Source: Methanobacteriota archaeon | Lineage (GTDB): Archaea; Halobacteriota; Methanomicrobia; Methanomicrobiales; Methanoculleaceae | Length of the DNA stretch: 64,000 nucleotides | Assembly (NCBI GenBank): GCA_023393455.1 | Contig: JAEWLJ010000023.1 | Span: 1-64,000 of the forward strand | Direction: 5' to 3' | Shown here: positions 24,918 to 34,636 of the stretch, piece after piece | Position numbering within the stretch: position 1 is the stretch's first letter | How the letters are laid out: each line of letters opens with the position of its first letter | The notes under the pieces: generated by a model | Seen by the model: the letters and a program-made list of their open reading frames with translations, nothing else | Database searches by the model: none | Told to the model about the DNA's origin: nothing | Made by a program: the position numbers and the translations under genes

Positions 24918-26756
24918 TTAAATAAACCGGGGCTTCCGCGAGAGAAGCTTCGGCGTGTAGAGCGGCCGGAAGGGCTTTCCGGCGGTCTCCATCTTCACCG
25001 CCTGGACGAGTTCGCTCTCGGTCATCGACTCCTTGCAGGGTTTCTTCTTCTCCGAGAGTTTCCGGATCGTGACCATGAGCCGGCCGGTCTCGGCCTCCTG
25101 GTCGCCGATCACCGCGACGTAGGGCACCCAGTCCATCCCGGCCTCGCGGATCTTCTTGTTCACGCTCTCGTCCCGGTCGTCGACATCCGCCCGGATGCCG
25201 GCCGCGTTCAGCCGGGTGCCGATCTCTTCCGCGAAACAGACATGCCGCTCCGCCACCGGCACCAGCCTGACCTGGGTCGGGGCGAGCCAGGTCGGGAACG
25301 AGGGAACCTCCTGTGCCGCGGTGCCCTCAAGCATCGCGCAGATCACCCGCTCGATCGAGCCCGTCGGCGAGCAGTGGAGGATCGGGGGATGAACCTCCGT
25401 TCCGTCCGGGGCGTAGTACTTGATATCGAACCGGTCGGCGCTCTCCACGTCGATCTGGACGGTCGGGTTCTCGATAGGTCTCCCCTGTGCATCGATCGCC
25501 GCGAGATCGACTTTAGCGATCCAGTAGTGGGTCCGCTCCGAGAGAACCTCAATCAGCATCGGTACGCCCGACTTCGCGACGATCCCCTTCACCCAGAGTT
25601 CATACTGGTCGAAGAAGTCGCGGGTGCACCGGAAGACCCCGACGAGCGGGGTCTCGAGATCCTCGCCGGTCTTCCAGCCTATCGCGAGCTGCTCCTCGAA
25701 CGCCGTGAGCGCCCCGTCCGCGTCCCGGCAGAGGGTGTGCATGTCGGGCATTGTGAAGGCACGGAGACGCTTCAGCCCGATAACCTCGCCCTTCTGCTCG
25801 TGGCGGAACGAGTAGGTCGAGAGTTCGTAGAGTTTCAGCGGGAGGGTGTTTGGCGAGATGTGCATGTCGTGCATGATCGAGAACATCCCGAAACACGCCG
25901 CGAACCGGAGCATCATGTCGCGGTTGCCGCTCTTGAACCGGTACTGCCGCTCCCCGAACTTGGCCGCGTGCTCTGCAATCGCCTTGTCGCCGAGATCGTA
26001 CATCACCGGGGTCTCGACCGGCATCCCGCCGTACTCGAGCACCTGGGTGAGGACGTAGTCGGAGAGAAGGTCGCGGATCAGCTTCCCCCGGGGCATCCAG
26101 CGGTGGTTTCCGACATCCGCGCGTGGTTCATAGTCCACGAGTTCCTTCGCGCGCATCAGGTCGACGTGCACCGGCTCGGCCCCTTCCGGCCCCGGGTACC
26201 CGAGCTCTTTCTTGATCAGGGAGGCGAAGGGCGTATCCTCCTTCGCGTATTCCGCCGCGTCTCTCCGCTCCCCCTCGGGGGTGAAGACGAAGAACTCGTG
26301 CTCGATCTCCGCTTTAGGTGCGGTCGCTGCCCCCTCGCCCGGCACAATCGTCCGGGAGAGTTCCGAGAGCGGGTGGCCCTTGCAGGAGAGCGAGAAGGCC
26401 TTGTACCATCCGAACGGGGCTCGTTTCACAACAAAGCCACCCTCAGCGTTCAGAACTTCCTCGATGCTCTTAAGGACGCTCACCGCCGCATCCGGCGATG
26501 CCAGATCGGAGGAGAGGTGAGCATAGGGGTAGATCATGATATTGGTGGTGCCGAGCTGCCGGGCGGTGGTGACGATCTCGTTTGCCGCCTGCCTGACGGC
26601 ATCCTCGATGTTCTCTTCGTCGACAGACTCAACCGCGCAGAAGACGGCGAGCGCCTCATCGAGGGCGTCCTTTTGGACGGCGTCCTCTTCGGCGACCTTC
26701 GTCTTCTTCCGGGCCTCGTATTCGATATGATCAGAGTGAATCAGAAGAAGTCGCAT
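24918..26756 (-). CDS. thrS: Threonyl-tRNA synthetase, archaeal type
   Basis: 612 residues. The N-terminal 140 residues (MRLLLIHSDHIEYEA...) are the archaeal D-aminoacyl-deacylase-like editing domain, which replaces the bacterial TGS/SAD editing domains. The class II catalytic core follows: RFAACFGMFSIMHDMHISP, LSTYSFRHEQKGEVIGLKRLR (motif 2) and MPDMHTLC with zinc ligands, then HCSPTGSIERVICAML (motif 3) and the anticodon-binding domain (EIGTRLNAAGIRADVDDRDE). It charges tRNA-Thr. It sits 112 bp after dcd and is probably the last gene of the long minus-strand cluster. Confidence 0.95.
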   Translation of the reverse strand: MRLLLIHSDHIEYEARKKTKVAEEDAVQKDALDEALAVFCAVESVDEENIEDAVRQAANEIVTTARQLGTTNIMIYPYAHLSSDLASPDAAVSVLKSIEEVLNAEGGFVVKRAPFGWYKAFSLSCKGHPLSELSRTIVPGEGAATAPKAEIEHEFFVFTPEGERRDAAEYAKEDTPFASLIKKELGYPGPEGAEPVHVDLMRAKELVDYEPRADVGNHRWMPRGKLIRDLLSDYVLTQVLEYGGMPVETPVMYDLGDKAIAEHAAKFGERQYRFKSGNRDMMLRFAACFGMFSIMHDMHISPNTLPLKLYELSTYSFRHEQKGEVIGLKRLRAFTMPDMHTLCRDADGALTAFEEQLAIGWKTGEDLETPLVGVFRCTRDFFDQYELWVKGIVAKSGVPMLIEVLSERTHYWIAKVDLAAIDAQGRPIENPTVQIDVESADRFDIKYYAPDGTEVHPPILHCSPTGSIERVICAMLEGTAAQEVPSFPTWLAPTQVRLVPVAERHVCFAEEIGTRLNAAGIRADVDDRDESVNKKIREAGMDWVPYVAVIGDQEAETGRLMVTIRKLSEKKKPCKESMTESELVQAVKMETAGKPFRPLYTPKLLSRKPRFI

Positions 26757-26868
26757 TGGTTATCCCCAGTTGAATCGTTCAATATCTGTTTTCCTGATAT
26801 ATAGTGCATGACGCTCGGGGGAGAAGGAGCACGCGCCCCGGGCTCCCGATCCTGCCGGATTTCCGGCA

Positions 26869-27432
26869 TCACTCCTGTGCGCGGCGCGCATTCTCGTGGT
26901 AGCGGGAGAGAGTTGCCTGCTGCTGGTCCATATACTTCGCGTCCTGCTTCATGTTGTAGGGACGCGCGGCACGATCCGTCCGGTAGAAGACCAACTGCCC
27001 GATCGGCATCCCCGCATAGACCCGGACCGGCCGGGAGTTCACGTTGCACATCTCGAGCGTTATCGTCCCCCGGAACCCCGCGTCGATCCAGCCCCCTGTC
27101 TGGTGGAGCTCGATCCCGAGGCGAGCGATGCTGCTCTTCCCCTCGATGCTCGCCACGACGTCGTCGGGGAGCGCGATCGACTCCAGGGTCTCAGCAAGGA
27201 GGAACCGGCCCGGTGCAAGGACGATCGAGTCGGCCACCGTCTCTTCGGTCTCAGCGCAGACGGTCTCTCTGTCGTAGGGATCGATCACGGTCTCTCCCGG
27301 GACGTACCAGACAAAGTGGGAACCGAGCCTGATATCCAGGGAGTTTGGCTGGATCAGGGAGGGATCGAAAGGATCTACCTGGATATGCCCGCGCCTGATC
27401 CGATCTTCTATCTGCCAGTCGACAAGAATCAT
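26869..27432 (-). CDS. dcd: dCTP deaminase
   Basis: 187 residues from the ATG at 27432, preceded by GCGGGAGAG as ribosome binding site; a TTG seven codons upstream is less likely. MILVDWQIEDRIRRG, NSLDIRLGSHF, IEGKSSIARLGIE and GWIDAGFRGTITLEM are dCTP deaminase/dUTPase-family motifs, the last holding catalytic residues. It deaminates dCTP to dUTP; some archaeal members also hydrolyse dUTP to dUMP. It is 22 bp after trmJ in a minus-strand operon. Confidence 0.93.
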   Translation of the reverse strand: MILVDWQIEDRIRRGHIQVDPFDPSLIQPNSLDIRLGSHFVWYVPGETVIDPYDRETVCAETEETVADSIVLAPGRFLLAETLESIALPDDVVASIEGKSSIARLGIELHQTGGWIDAGFRGTITLEMCNVNSRPVRVYAGMPIGQLVFYRTDRAARPYNMKQDAKYMDQQQATLSRYHENARRAQE

Positions 27433-27454
27433 TCTAATAAATCTCTCCCGCAAC

Positions 27455-28153
27455 CTATTCTTTGTTTTCGAGGTGCCACTCCGTCCGGCGCATCAACCCG
27501 TGAAGCGTGCTCGCTTCGCGGATCGTCAGCTTCGTCCGGCCGAGCACCCGGCGGATCAGGGTCATCGTGTTCTCCCGCTTGAAGTCCGGGTGGTCGACCC
27601 GGTCGAGGAATGCGCTGATGTGCCGGTAGAGCGAGTCCATCTCGACGGGGCTCGCGAGCGGGTAGGTCCCGCGCGGCAGGTTCGCAAGTTCGTAGCAGAG
27701 GATGCCCACCGCGTGGGAGAGGTTGAGGATCGGGTAGATCTCTGAAGTCGGAATGGTGCAGATGAGGTTTGCCCGTTTGAGCTCGGTGTTCGCAAGCCCC
27801 CAGTTCTCCCGCCCGAAGAGGATCGCGACCGTCCCGTCGATATCGGCGACGATCTCCCTGACCTCCGCCGGCGCGTAGTAAGGCATCCGCATCGGGGTGC
27901 AGACCGACTTGCTCACCTCGCCGGTCGTCGCGACCACGAAGTCGAACTCCCGGTAGACCTCCTCGACCGTCATTCGCCGGGCGCCGTCGAGGACGTCCCG
28001 GGCGTGGGAGGCGCGCATGGTCGCGTCGTCGCCGAGCGTGCAGGGGTTGACGAGAGCCAGCCGGGTGAACCCGAAGTTCTTCATCACCCGCGCGGTAAAC
28101 CCGACGTTCCCCTCGTAGAGAGGTTCGATCAGGACGATCGAGATCTCAGGCAT
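27455..28153 (-). CDS. trmJ: tRNA 2'-O-ribose methyltransferase, TrmJ-like (SPOUT)
   Basis: 232 residues. The SPOUT knot motifs are IVLIEPLYEGNVGFTARVMKN's first part at 5-24, ILFGRENWGLANTEL near 108, and ICTIPTSEIYPILNLSHAV near 128-146, which forms the AdoMet-binding trefoil knot. The C-terminal 70 residues are the helical tail of the TrmJ group. Archaeal TrmJ methylates the 2'-O of C32 in tRNAs. It is four bases from the GGGP synthase stop side and belongs to the long minus-strand operon. Confidence 0.88.
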   Translation of the reverse strand: MPEISIVLIEPLYEGNVGFTARVMKNFGFTRLALVNPCTLGDDATMRASHARDVLDGARRMTVEEVYREFDFVVATTGEVSKSVCTPMRMPYYAPAEVREIVADIDGTVAILFGRENWGLANTELKRANLICTIPTSEIYPILNLSHAVGILCYELANLPRGTYPLASPVEMDSLYRHISAFLDRVDHPDFKRENTMTLIRRVLGRTKLTIREASTLHGLMRRTEWHLENKE

Positions 28154-28156
28154 ACC

Positions 28157-28846
28157 TTACTGTACCGCCCGGACCGTCGCCCGGAGCACGTCGATCCCTT
28201 CCTCGTAGACGGCGTTCCCCACGACGATTGTATCGGCATACCGGCCCATCTCCGCCGCCTGCTCGGCCGAACGGATCCCGCCGCCGTAGTAGAGGGTGGC
28301 GTGCTCGATCGCCTCGGCCGCCGCCTTCACGATCGTCGGGTCTCCGTAGGTTCCGCTGTACTCGATGTAGACGATCGGGAACCGGAAGTAGCGATCCGCC
28401 ACTTCCGCGAACGCGGCCACGTCCTCCCCCGAGAGTGCGCAGTTCGCCCCCGTCACCCGGCCGACGGCCGAGTTCGGGTTGAGGACGATGTAGGCCTCGG
28501 GCACCACCATCTCCCAGTCGATGCTGCTCGCCTGGCGCAGCCAGGCATAGTGCTTCCCGACGAGCCAGCGGACGTCGTTTGCGTTCATCACGCTCGGCAC
28601 GAAGAGGTGGTCGATCCCATTGAAGATGGCGCAGTCGGGGCTCGCCGGTTCCACCACCAGCGGCAGTCCGTAGGAGGAGACCAGATCCAGGAGTTCATGG
28701 AGGTTCTCCTGCGTCACGTTCAGCGTGCCCGAGAGCATCAGGGCGTCGGTTCCGCTCGTCGCGATATCTTCGGCGGCTCCCTTTGGGAGGCGTTTGTCGG
28801 GGTCCAGTTTTGTTACGTGTGCCCAGGTCTTCCAGTTCGCATGCAT
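28157..28846 (-). CDS. Geranylgeranylglyceryl phosphate synthase
   Basis: 229-residue TIM barrel. WKTWAHVTKLDPDKRLP, the GTDALMLSGTLNVT segment, IVYIEYSGTYGD and LYYGGGIRSAEQA with VVGNAVYEEG form the phosphate- and glycerol-binding sites. The enzyme couples sn-glycerol 1-phosphate to geranylgeranyl diphosphate, the first ether bond of archaeal membrane lipids; it is membrane-associated. It lies 4 bp from topA and 3 bp from trmJ, so it is part of one operon. Confidence 0.93.
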   Translation of the reverse strand: MHANWKTWAHVTKLDPDKRLPKGAAEDIATSGTDALMLSGTLNVTQENLHELLDLVSSYGLPLVVEPASPDCAIFNGIDHLFVPSVMNANDVRWLVGKHYAWLRQASSIDWEMVVPEAYIVLNPNSAVGRVTGANCALSGEDVAAFAEVADRYFRFPIVYIEYSGTYGDPTIVKAAAEAIEHATLYYGGGIRSAEQAAEMGRYADTIVVGNAVYEEGIDVLRATVRAVQ

Positions 28847-28850
28847 GGTG

Positions 28851-31646
28851 TCACTTCAGGTGGCCGATGTAGTCGTGGAGCCTGGCCTTCGGGATTCCGG
28901 TGATGGTAGCGGTCTCATCTGGATCGGCTTCACGGAGCGTAGCGGCGTCATAGATGCCTGCAAGGTAGAGCCTGTCCACGGTCGCTTCACCGAGCCCGGG
29001 GATCTCCAGGAGTTCGTTTCGTCCGCGCTCAAACATCGCTTTGGATATCTTCTGGGGTGTGCGGCGCCCGAGGCGCCTACAGACCAGATCCACATGTTTA
29101 TGTATGGTCTCCGGATTAATGCCGGTTTTGCTTGCAAGGTAGGGGATGGGGAGGTAACAGAGATCGTCGGGACTCGAGACGCCGCCTGCCTGGTACTTCT
29201 TCAGGCTGATTGCGGGAACCCCGGCCTCCCGGAGGGCGCGCTCGTTGCAGAGCCCGCGGGCCGCGTCCAGGAGTTCGGTTCCGGAGGTCTCAGGTATCCC
29301 GGCCTTCTTGATCGCCGCAACGTCGGCGAGCGAGAGTGCCTGGATGTCGCCGATCCCCTGTTCGAGGAGGTTTCGGATGATCTTCGCGTGGCTCCGCCCC
29401 TTCCTCGGCGGGACGATCTTTCTGACGAACTTCCTGAGTTCCGAACGACGGCGGAGAACCTCAAGGGCATCTTCCGCCTCTTTCGTGAGTTGCGCAGCCT
29501 CGCTTGTGTCGGCGCCGACGGTCTTCGCGAGATCTTCAGGCTGCATGCCCGCGATCTCGGAGACCGTGTAGATGTGGTGCGCGTGCAGGCGGTGCATGAG
29601 GTCGTCGGTCATCGAGGGCATCATCCGGAGCGCCTCGACGTTCGAGGTGATATGACTGCAGAGTGGGCAACCAATGTCCCACGGGCGTGCGCCTTTCCGG
29701 ATCAGGCGGACGTGGGATAGGTTGTGCTCTCCGCAGGTCGCTTCGACCCTGATTGCCTTGCCCCAGGTGCTGCCGGGCAGGCTGATGTTGAACCGGCACT
29801 CGGGGTAGCCGGTGCACCCGATGAACTGGGAGACCCCGATGTGCCGGATCCGGAGATCGTGGCCGCAGGCGGGGCAGGGGCCGACAGTATGCTCCTCGGC
29901 GGTCTGCTCCATGATCTCGCTGCCGATCTCCGACGCGTGCGCCTCGAGATTGTCGAAGACCCGGTGCAGCATCTCGCGGGACTCGGTGACGACGTCGTCG
30001 CGGGAGCGCCGGCTCTCCTTGATGAGCTGCATGTGCTCCTCAAGCGTCCGGGTCATCTCCGATTCTGTGATCGTCTCGGCGTGGTTGTCGAGCGCGTCTA
30101 TGACCGCCCGGCCGACGAGGGTTGGGCGGAGGGGGTTGCCCTCCACGTAGCGGCGGGAGACGAGTTTGCCGATCACCTCGTGCCGGGTGCTCTTCGTTCC
30201 GAGGCCGAGTTCCTCCATCACCTGGATGAGCCTGCTCTGCGAATAGCGCGCCGGCGGCTGCGTCTCCTTCTCCTCGAGACTCACCTTCTTGATCGGCAGC
30301 CGTTCACCCGGGGCGAGCACCGGGAGGATGTTCTCCTTCGCCTCTGAGTAGGGGTAGACCCGGCGCCATCCGGCGTAGAGGAGCCTGCCGCCCGTGGCCT
30401 TGTAGGACTCGCCGGAGGCATCGAAGGTGCATCGCGTGGTCGCCCAGTTCGCGTCGGGGGAGAGGGTCGCGAGGAACCGGCGCACGACCAGTTCGTAGAC
30501 CTTCCATCGGTCCTGCCCGAGCGCTTCGCGGGTCGCCGCCCCCGCAGGGTGGATCGGGGGGTGGTCGGTGCTCTCCTTCTTGCCCCGGGTCGGGACGGGC
30601 CGCCGGTTCTGCTGCACCCAGGCGACGTCCTTATCGAAGGCCCCTCCTTTGAGGGTATCGAGGATCGCGTTCAGGTTCAACGACTTCGGGTAGACCGTGT
30701 TGTCGGTCCTCGGGTAGGAGATGTACCCGTTCATATAGAGGTCTTCAGCGATTCGCATCGCGTTCGCCGCCGAGAGGCCCAGGCGGCTCGCCGCGACGAT
30801 GAACGTCGTGGTGTCGAACGGTGTTGGAGCCCGGTCGTTCTTCTGCCCCTCTTTCACGTCCGTGACGACGAGCGGCTCCTCTGTCCCCGCCTCGGCGGCG
30901 AGGGCCGCTTCGTGGTCGGTGAACCGCCCTGCGGTGTGCCGCGCCTCGATCGCTACACCGTCCTTCTCGGTGTCGAGCGAGAGCATCCAGTAGGTCTGGG
31001 GGACGAACTTCTCGATCTCGCGCTCCCTCTCAACGATCATGGCGAGCGTCGGGCTCTGGACCCGGCCGACGGAGAGGATGTTCGTGCCGCCCCGCCGTGC
31101 CGCGAGGCTGATGAACCGGGTCAGCGACGCGCCCCACATCAGGTCGATCGCCTGGCGGGCCTCGCCGGCGGCCGCGAGGTCGAAGTCGAGGTCGGTCAGG
31201 TTCTCGAAGGCGGAGCGGATCTCCGCCGGGGTTATCGCGGAGAACCGGGCCCTGTTGATCGTGACGCCGGGGTTCACCGCACGGACGAGTTCGTAGGCCT
31301 CTTTCCCGATCAGTTCTCCTTCCGTATCGTAATCAGTGGCAATCGTGACGAGATCCGCCTTCTTCGAGAGTTTCTGGATGAGGTTGACGATCTTCTTCTC
31401 GGTCGGCTTCTTGATGATCCCCGCGTCGATGAGGCTTCGTGGTGTATGGATCTCGCTCCGCCAGTTCGTGTAGCCGGGCTCGAAGTCCACCTCCACGACG
31501 TGCCCTTTGAGGCCGACCACCGTCTTCGTGTCGAAGGAGTAGGTGGATACGTTTCCGTCCTTCGTCGTCCGCACCTTCTCGCTGTCGGCGAGGATCTGCG
31601 CGATCCGGTTTGCCGAGATGTTCTTCTCTGCAATGATCAGATGCAC
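28851..31646 (-). CDS. topA: DNA topoisomerase I (type IA) with zinc-finger and helix-hairpin-helix tail
   Basis: 931 residues. The Toprim domain starts MHLIIAEKNISANRIAQ with DYDTEGE at 105-111. The type IA core has GRVQSPTLAMIV and the catalytic Tyr311 in SYPRTDNTVYP. After residue 600 comes a Cys4 zinc ribbon (CPACGHDL...CTGYPEC) and a second Cys-His set (CGEHN...CPLC). The last 250 residues are repeated helix-hairpin-helix-like modules (MTDDLMHRLHAHHIYTVSEI, LLEIPGLGEATVDRLYLAGI). It relaxes negatively supercoiled DNA. The HhH tail is longer than in bacterial TopA. It lies between gatB and GGGP synthase, under 8 bp from each. Confidence 0.93.
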   Translation of the reverse strand: MHLIIAEKNISANRIAQILADSEKVRTTKDGNVSTYSFDTKTVVGLKGHVVEVDFEPGYTNWRSEIHTPRSLIDAGIIKKPTEKKIVNLIQKLSKKADLVTIATDYDTEGELIGKEAYELVRAVNPGVTINRARFSAITPAEIRSAFENLTDLDFDLAAAGEARQAIDLMWGASLTRFISLAARRGGTNILSVGRVQSPTLAMIVEREREIEKFVPQTYWMLSLDTEKDGVAIEARHTAGRFTDHEAALAAEAGTEEPLVVTDVKEGQKNDRAPTPFDTTTFIVAASRLGLSAANAMRIAEDLYMNGYISYPRTDNTVYPKSLNLNAILDTLKGGAFDKDVAWVQQNRRPVPTRGKKESTDHPPIHPAGAATREALGQDRWKVYELVVRRFLATLSPDANWATTRCTFDASGESYKATGGRLLYAGWRRVYPYSEAKENILPVLAPGERLPIKKVSLEEKETQPPARYSQSRLIQVMEELGLGTKSTRHEVIGKLVSRRYVEGNPLRPTLVGRAVIDALDNHAETITESEMTRTLEEHMQLIKESRRSRDDVVTESREMLHRVFDNLEAHASEIGSEIMEQTAEEHTVGPCPACGHDLRIRHIGVSQFIGCTGYPECRFNISLPGSTWGKAIRVEATCGEHNLSHVRLIRKGARPWDIGCPLCSHITSNVEALRMMPSMTDDLMHRLHAHHIYTVSEIAGMQPEDLAKTVGADTSEAAQLTKEAEDALEVLRRRSELRKFVRKIVPPRKGRSHAKIIRNLLEQGIGDIQALSLADVAAIKKAGIPETSGTELLDAARGLCNERALREAGVPAISLKKYQAGGVSSPDDLCYLPIPYLASKTGINPETIHKHVDLVCRRLGRRTPQKISKAMFERGRNELLEIPGLGEATVDRLYLAGIYDAATLREADPDETATITGIPKARLHDYIGHLK

Positions 31647-31652
31647 TGCGTA

Positions 31653-33068
31653 TTACACCCCGCCTGTGTCGATGTATTCGGATACGATGCGGCCGAGTTC
31701 CCGTGGGTCAGCCCGCCCGCGGGTCTCCTTCATCACCTGCCCCACGAGGTAGTTCAGGGCCCCCTTCTTGCCGGCCCGGTAGTCCTCCACGGCCTGTGGG
31801 TTCGCGGCGACCACCTTCTGCACGACCTGCGTGAACTCGCCTTCCTTGGCCCTGGTGAGCCCCTCGCGCTCCACGATCGTGGCGGGAGGTTCGCAGGCTC
31901 TCCCGGCGGTGCAGGCATCAAGCATCTCACGCAGAACCTGGACGCCGGCCGCATCGGTGATCGTCTCCGTCCGCAGAAGCGCGAGGAGTTCCGCGACACG
32001 CTCGGCCGGGACGGCGGCGATGCTCATCTCGCGGTAGTTGAGTTCCCCGAGAAGCGTGTCGGCCACCCATGTGGCGGCGAGGACGGGCTCGGCGTGAGCG
32101 ACCGCCTCGTAGAAGTCGGCGAGTTTCGGGTCGCCGGTCAGCGTCCGGGCGTGGTTGAGCGATATGCCGTACTGCGCCATGAACCGGTTCTTACGGGCGA
32201 CGGGCAGTTCGGGGAGATCGATCGCCTCGACCCATCCCGCGACCTGGAGCGGCCGGAGATCGGGCTCGGGGAAGTAGCGGTAGTCCTGCGCCTCTTCCTT
32301 GCTGCGGGCGGAGGTGGTGATCCCGCTCCCTTCCACGAAGTGCCGGGTCTCTCGCGCCACCTTCTGGCCGCGCCGGAGCAGGTTCTTCTGCCGGGTCATC
32401 TCGAAGGTGAGGGCTTTCTCGACGCCCTTGTAGGAGGAGATGTTCTTGACCTCGACCCGTTCGGAGCCCTCCATCGATATGTTTGCATCCACGCGGAGGC
32501 TACCCTCCCGCTCGCCGTCGAAGACACCGAGATACTCGAGGATCGTCCGGAGTTTGTTGAGGAACCGGCGCGCCTCCTGTGGTGAGCGCATGTCCGGTTC
32601 GGTGACGATCTCAAGGAGGGGGATGCCCGATCGGTTGTAGTCGACGAGCGAGTACTTCGACCCGCCTGCGATGTGGATGAGCCTTCCGGGGTCTTCTTCG
32701 AGGTGCGCCCGGGTGATCCGGACGATCTTCTCGTGCCCCTCGTCGTCCTCGATCTCGACCGTCCCCTCCACCGCGAGCGGTCTGTCGCTCTGGGTGATCT
32801 GGTAGGCCTTTGCGAGATCGGGGTAGAAGTAGTTCTTCCGGGCGAACTCCGACTCTTCCGGGACTCTCATATCGAGGGCTTTTGCCACCTTGAGACCGTA
32901 CTCGACCGCCTTTCTGTTCAAGCGCGGGAGCGCGCCGGGGAGGCCGAGACAGACCGGACAGCAGTGTGTGTTCGGCTCGTCGTCGCGGTAGTCGGTCGAG
33001 CACCCGCAGAAGAGTTTTGTCGCGGTCGAGAGCTGGACGTGGATCTCGAGCCCGACGATCGTCTTCAT
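31653..33068 (-). CDS. gatB: Aspartyl/glutamyl-tRNA amidotransferase subunit B
   Basis: 471 residues from the ATG at 33068, beginning MKTIVGLEIHVQLSTATKLFCGC; the upstream frame is a shadow within gatA. The cradle domain carries CPVCLGLPGALPRLNRKAVE and the zinc-site cysteines, RADPGRL-type segment EEDPGRLIHIAGG and DYNRSGIPLLEIV. The C-terminal 150 residues are the YqeY-like tail domain that grips tRNA. With GatA and GatC it converts Asp-tRNA(Asn) (and possibly Glu-tRNA(Gln)) to the amide form. It overlaps gatA by ATGA. Confidence 0.95.
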   Translation of the reverse strand: MKTIVGLEIHVQLSTATKLFCGCSTDYRDDEPNTHCCPVCLGLPGALPRLNRKAVEYGLKVAKALDMRVPEESEFARKNYFYPDLAKAYQITQSDRPLAVEGTVEIEDDEGHEKIVRITRAHLEEDPGRLIHIAGGSKYSLVDYNRSGIPLLEIVTEPDMRSPQEARRFLNKLRTILEYLGVFDGEREGSLRVDANISMEGSERVEVKNISSYKGVEKALTFEMTRQKNLLRRGQKVARETRHFVEGSGITTSARSKEEAQDYRYFPEPDLRPLQVAGWVEAIDLPELPVARKNRFMAQYGISLNHARTLTGDPKLADFYEAVAHAEPVLAATWVADTLLGELNYREMSIAAVPAERVAELLALLRTETITDAAGVQVLREMLDACTAGRACEPPATIVEREGLTRAKEGEFTQVVQKVVAANPQAVEDYRAGKKGALNYLVGQVMKETRGRADPRELGRIVSEYIDTGGV

Positions 33069-34366
33069 GCCCTCACCTCCTGCTCGTAGGCATAGGCAGC
33101 GTCGACGACACGCTCGTCCTCGAACTCCCTTCCCATGATCTGGAGGCCCACGGGAAGGCCGTTCACCCTGCCGCACGGAACAGATATCGCCGGGATACCG
33201 GCGAGGTTCGCGGGGGCCGTGAGGATGTCTGAGAGGTACATCGAGATCGGGTCGGTCTTCTCGCCGAGGCGGAAGGCGACCGTCGGCATAGTCGGACCGG
33301 CGATGATATCTACCTCGCGGAACGCCCGCTCGAAGTCCTCTCTGATGTTACGGCGGGCTATCTGCGCCTTCGCGTAGTACCGGCCGGCGTAGCCTGCCGA
33401 GAGCGCGAAGGTTCCGAGCATGATCCGGCGCCGGACCTCCGTGCCGAACATCTCCTGCCTTAGATCCTGGTAGGCCTCGTGCCATGACTTCCTGGTGTCG
33501 ACCGCCGGGCCGTAGCGGACGCCGTCGAACCGCGCGAGGTTCGAGGAGGCCTCGCTCGTGCAGATGACATAGTATGCGGCAAGCGCGTGCCGCATCCCGG
33601 GGATGCTCACCGGTACCGTGCTGGCCCCGAGCCCTTCCAGGACCCCGATGGCGTCGCGGACACTCTCTCCCACGCGGGGATCGACGCCTTCGCCGAAGTA
33701 CTCTTCGGGTATCCCGATCCTGAGCCCTTTGACCTCGGCTACAGGCCGGTGGTCGTACGGGCGGTCGAGCATCGTCGAGTCGCGGGGGTCGTAGTGCGCG
33801 ATCACCGACATCAGCCTCGATACATCCTCGACCGTCCGTGCCATCGGCCCGACCTGTTCGAGGGAGTTTGCGTAGGCGATGAGACCGTAGCGGGAGACCC
33901 GGCCGTAGGTGGGCTTGAGGCCCACGATCCCGCAGAACGCCGCGGGGCACCGGATCGAGCCGCCGGTATCGGTGCCGAGCGCCATCGGGACGAGGCCCGC
34001 GGCGACGGCGGAGGCGCTCCCGCCGGACGATCCGCCGGGCACCCGTGTTAGGTCGACCGGGTTTTTGGTGGGGCCGAACGCGCTCGTCTCGGTGGTGGAG
34101 CCCATCCCGAACTCGTCCATGTTGGTCTTGCCGACGATCGCGGCGCCTGCTCTCCTGAGGAGGTCCACGACGTGGGCGTCATACGGCGGGACGTAGCCAT
34201 CGAGGATCTTCGACCCGCAGGTGGTCCGTATCCCGAATGTCGATATGTTGTCCTTGACCGCGACGGCGGTGCCGGCGAGCGGACCGTCACCGAACGGCGC
34301 TTCGGCGCAGGTGGTGATGAAGGCGTTATACCGGTCGTCCGGCGAGAAGTTCAGGGTTCCCGCCAC
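33065..34366 (-). CDS. gatA: Aspartyl/glutamyl-tRNA amidotransferase subunit A
   Basis: 433 residues, an amidase-signature enzyme. The Ser-cisSer-Lys triad is visible: Lys in TAVAVKDNI, cis-Ser in PGGSSGGSASAVAAG, and nucleophile Ser in GTDTGGSIRCPAAFCG. It hydrolyses glutamine and channels ammonia to GatB. It starts with GTG at 34366, immediately after the gatC stop. It is somewhat shorter at the N-terminus than bacterial GatA, which is common in archaea. Confidence 0.95.
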   Translation of the reverse strand: MAGTLNFSPDDRYNAFITTCAEAPFGDGPLAGTAVAVKDNISTFGIRTTCGSKILDGYVPPYDAHVVDLLRRAGAAIVGKTNMDEFGMGSTTETSAFGPTKNPVDLTRVPGGSSGGSASAVAAGLVPMALGTDTGGSIRCPAAFCGIVGLKPTYGRVSRYGLIAYANSLEQVGPMARTVEDVSRLMSVIAHYDPRDSTMLDRPYDHRPVAEVKGLRIGIPEEYFGEGVDPRVGESVRDAIGVLEGLGASTVPVSIPGMRHALAAYYVICTSEASSNLARFDGVRYGPAVDTRKSWHEAYQDLRQEMFGTEVRRRIMLGTFALSAGYAGRYYAKAQIARRNIREDFERAFREVDIIAGPTMPTVAFRLGEKTDPISMYLSDILTAPANLAGIPAISVPCGRVNGLPVGLQIMGREFEDERVVDAAYAYEQEVRA

Positions 34367-34636
34367 TCACATCACCCTCGGTGCCTTGATAAACCCGTTC
34401 TCGGTCGATCCTGCGTTTGCGACCGCCTCTTCCTGCGAGAGGCAGGGATCGGGCTCGTCGTCCCGAAAGACGTTCACGACCCGGGTATCTGGGGCGTTCT
34501 CGCCCTCGACGGTATCGAGAACCTCGAAGTACTCGAGGATCGCGTTGAATTGTCTGGTGAACTCCGGCACCTCGTCTTTTGATATCCCGATGTCCGCAAG
34601 TTCCGCTATATGTTCAATATCGCTCTCAGTAATCAT
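34367..34636 (-). CDS. gatC: Aspartyl/glutamyl-tRNA amidotransferase subunit C
   Basis: 89 residues beginning MITESDIEHIAELADIGIS. The two-helix N-terminus and the LDTVEGENAPDTRVVNVFRDDE tail (its first part matches the GatC loop PxDTRVxNVxRxD) wrap around GatA and stabilise it. It abuts gatA with no gap and overlaps the upstream Asn-synthetase-like gene by 11 bp, indicating one transcript. Confidence 0.93.
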   Translation of the reverse strand: MITESDIEHIAELADIGISKDEVPEFTRQFNAILEYFEVLDTVEGENAPDTRVVNVFRDDEPDPCLSQEEAVANAGSTENGFIKAPRVM

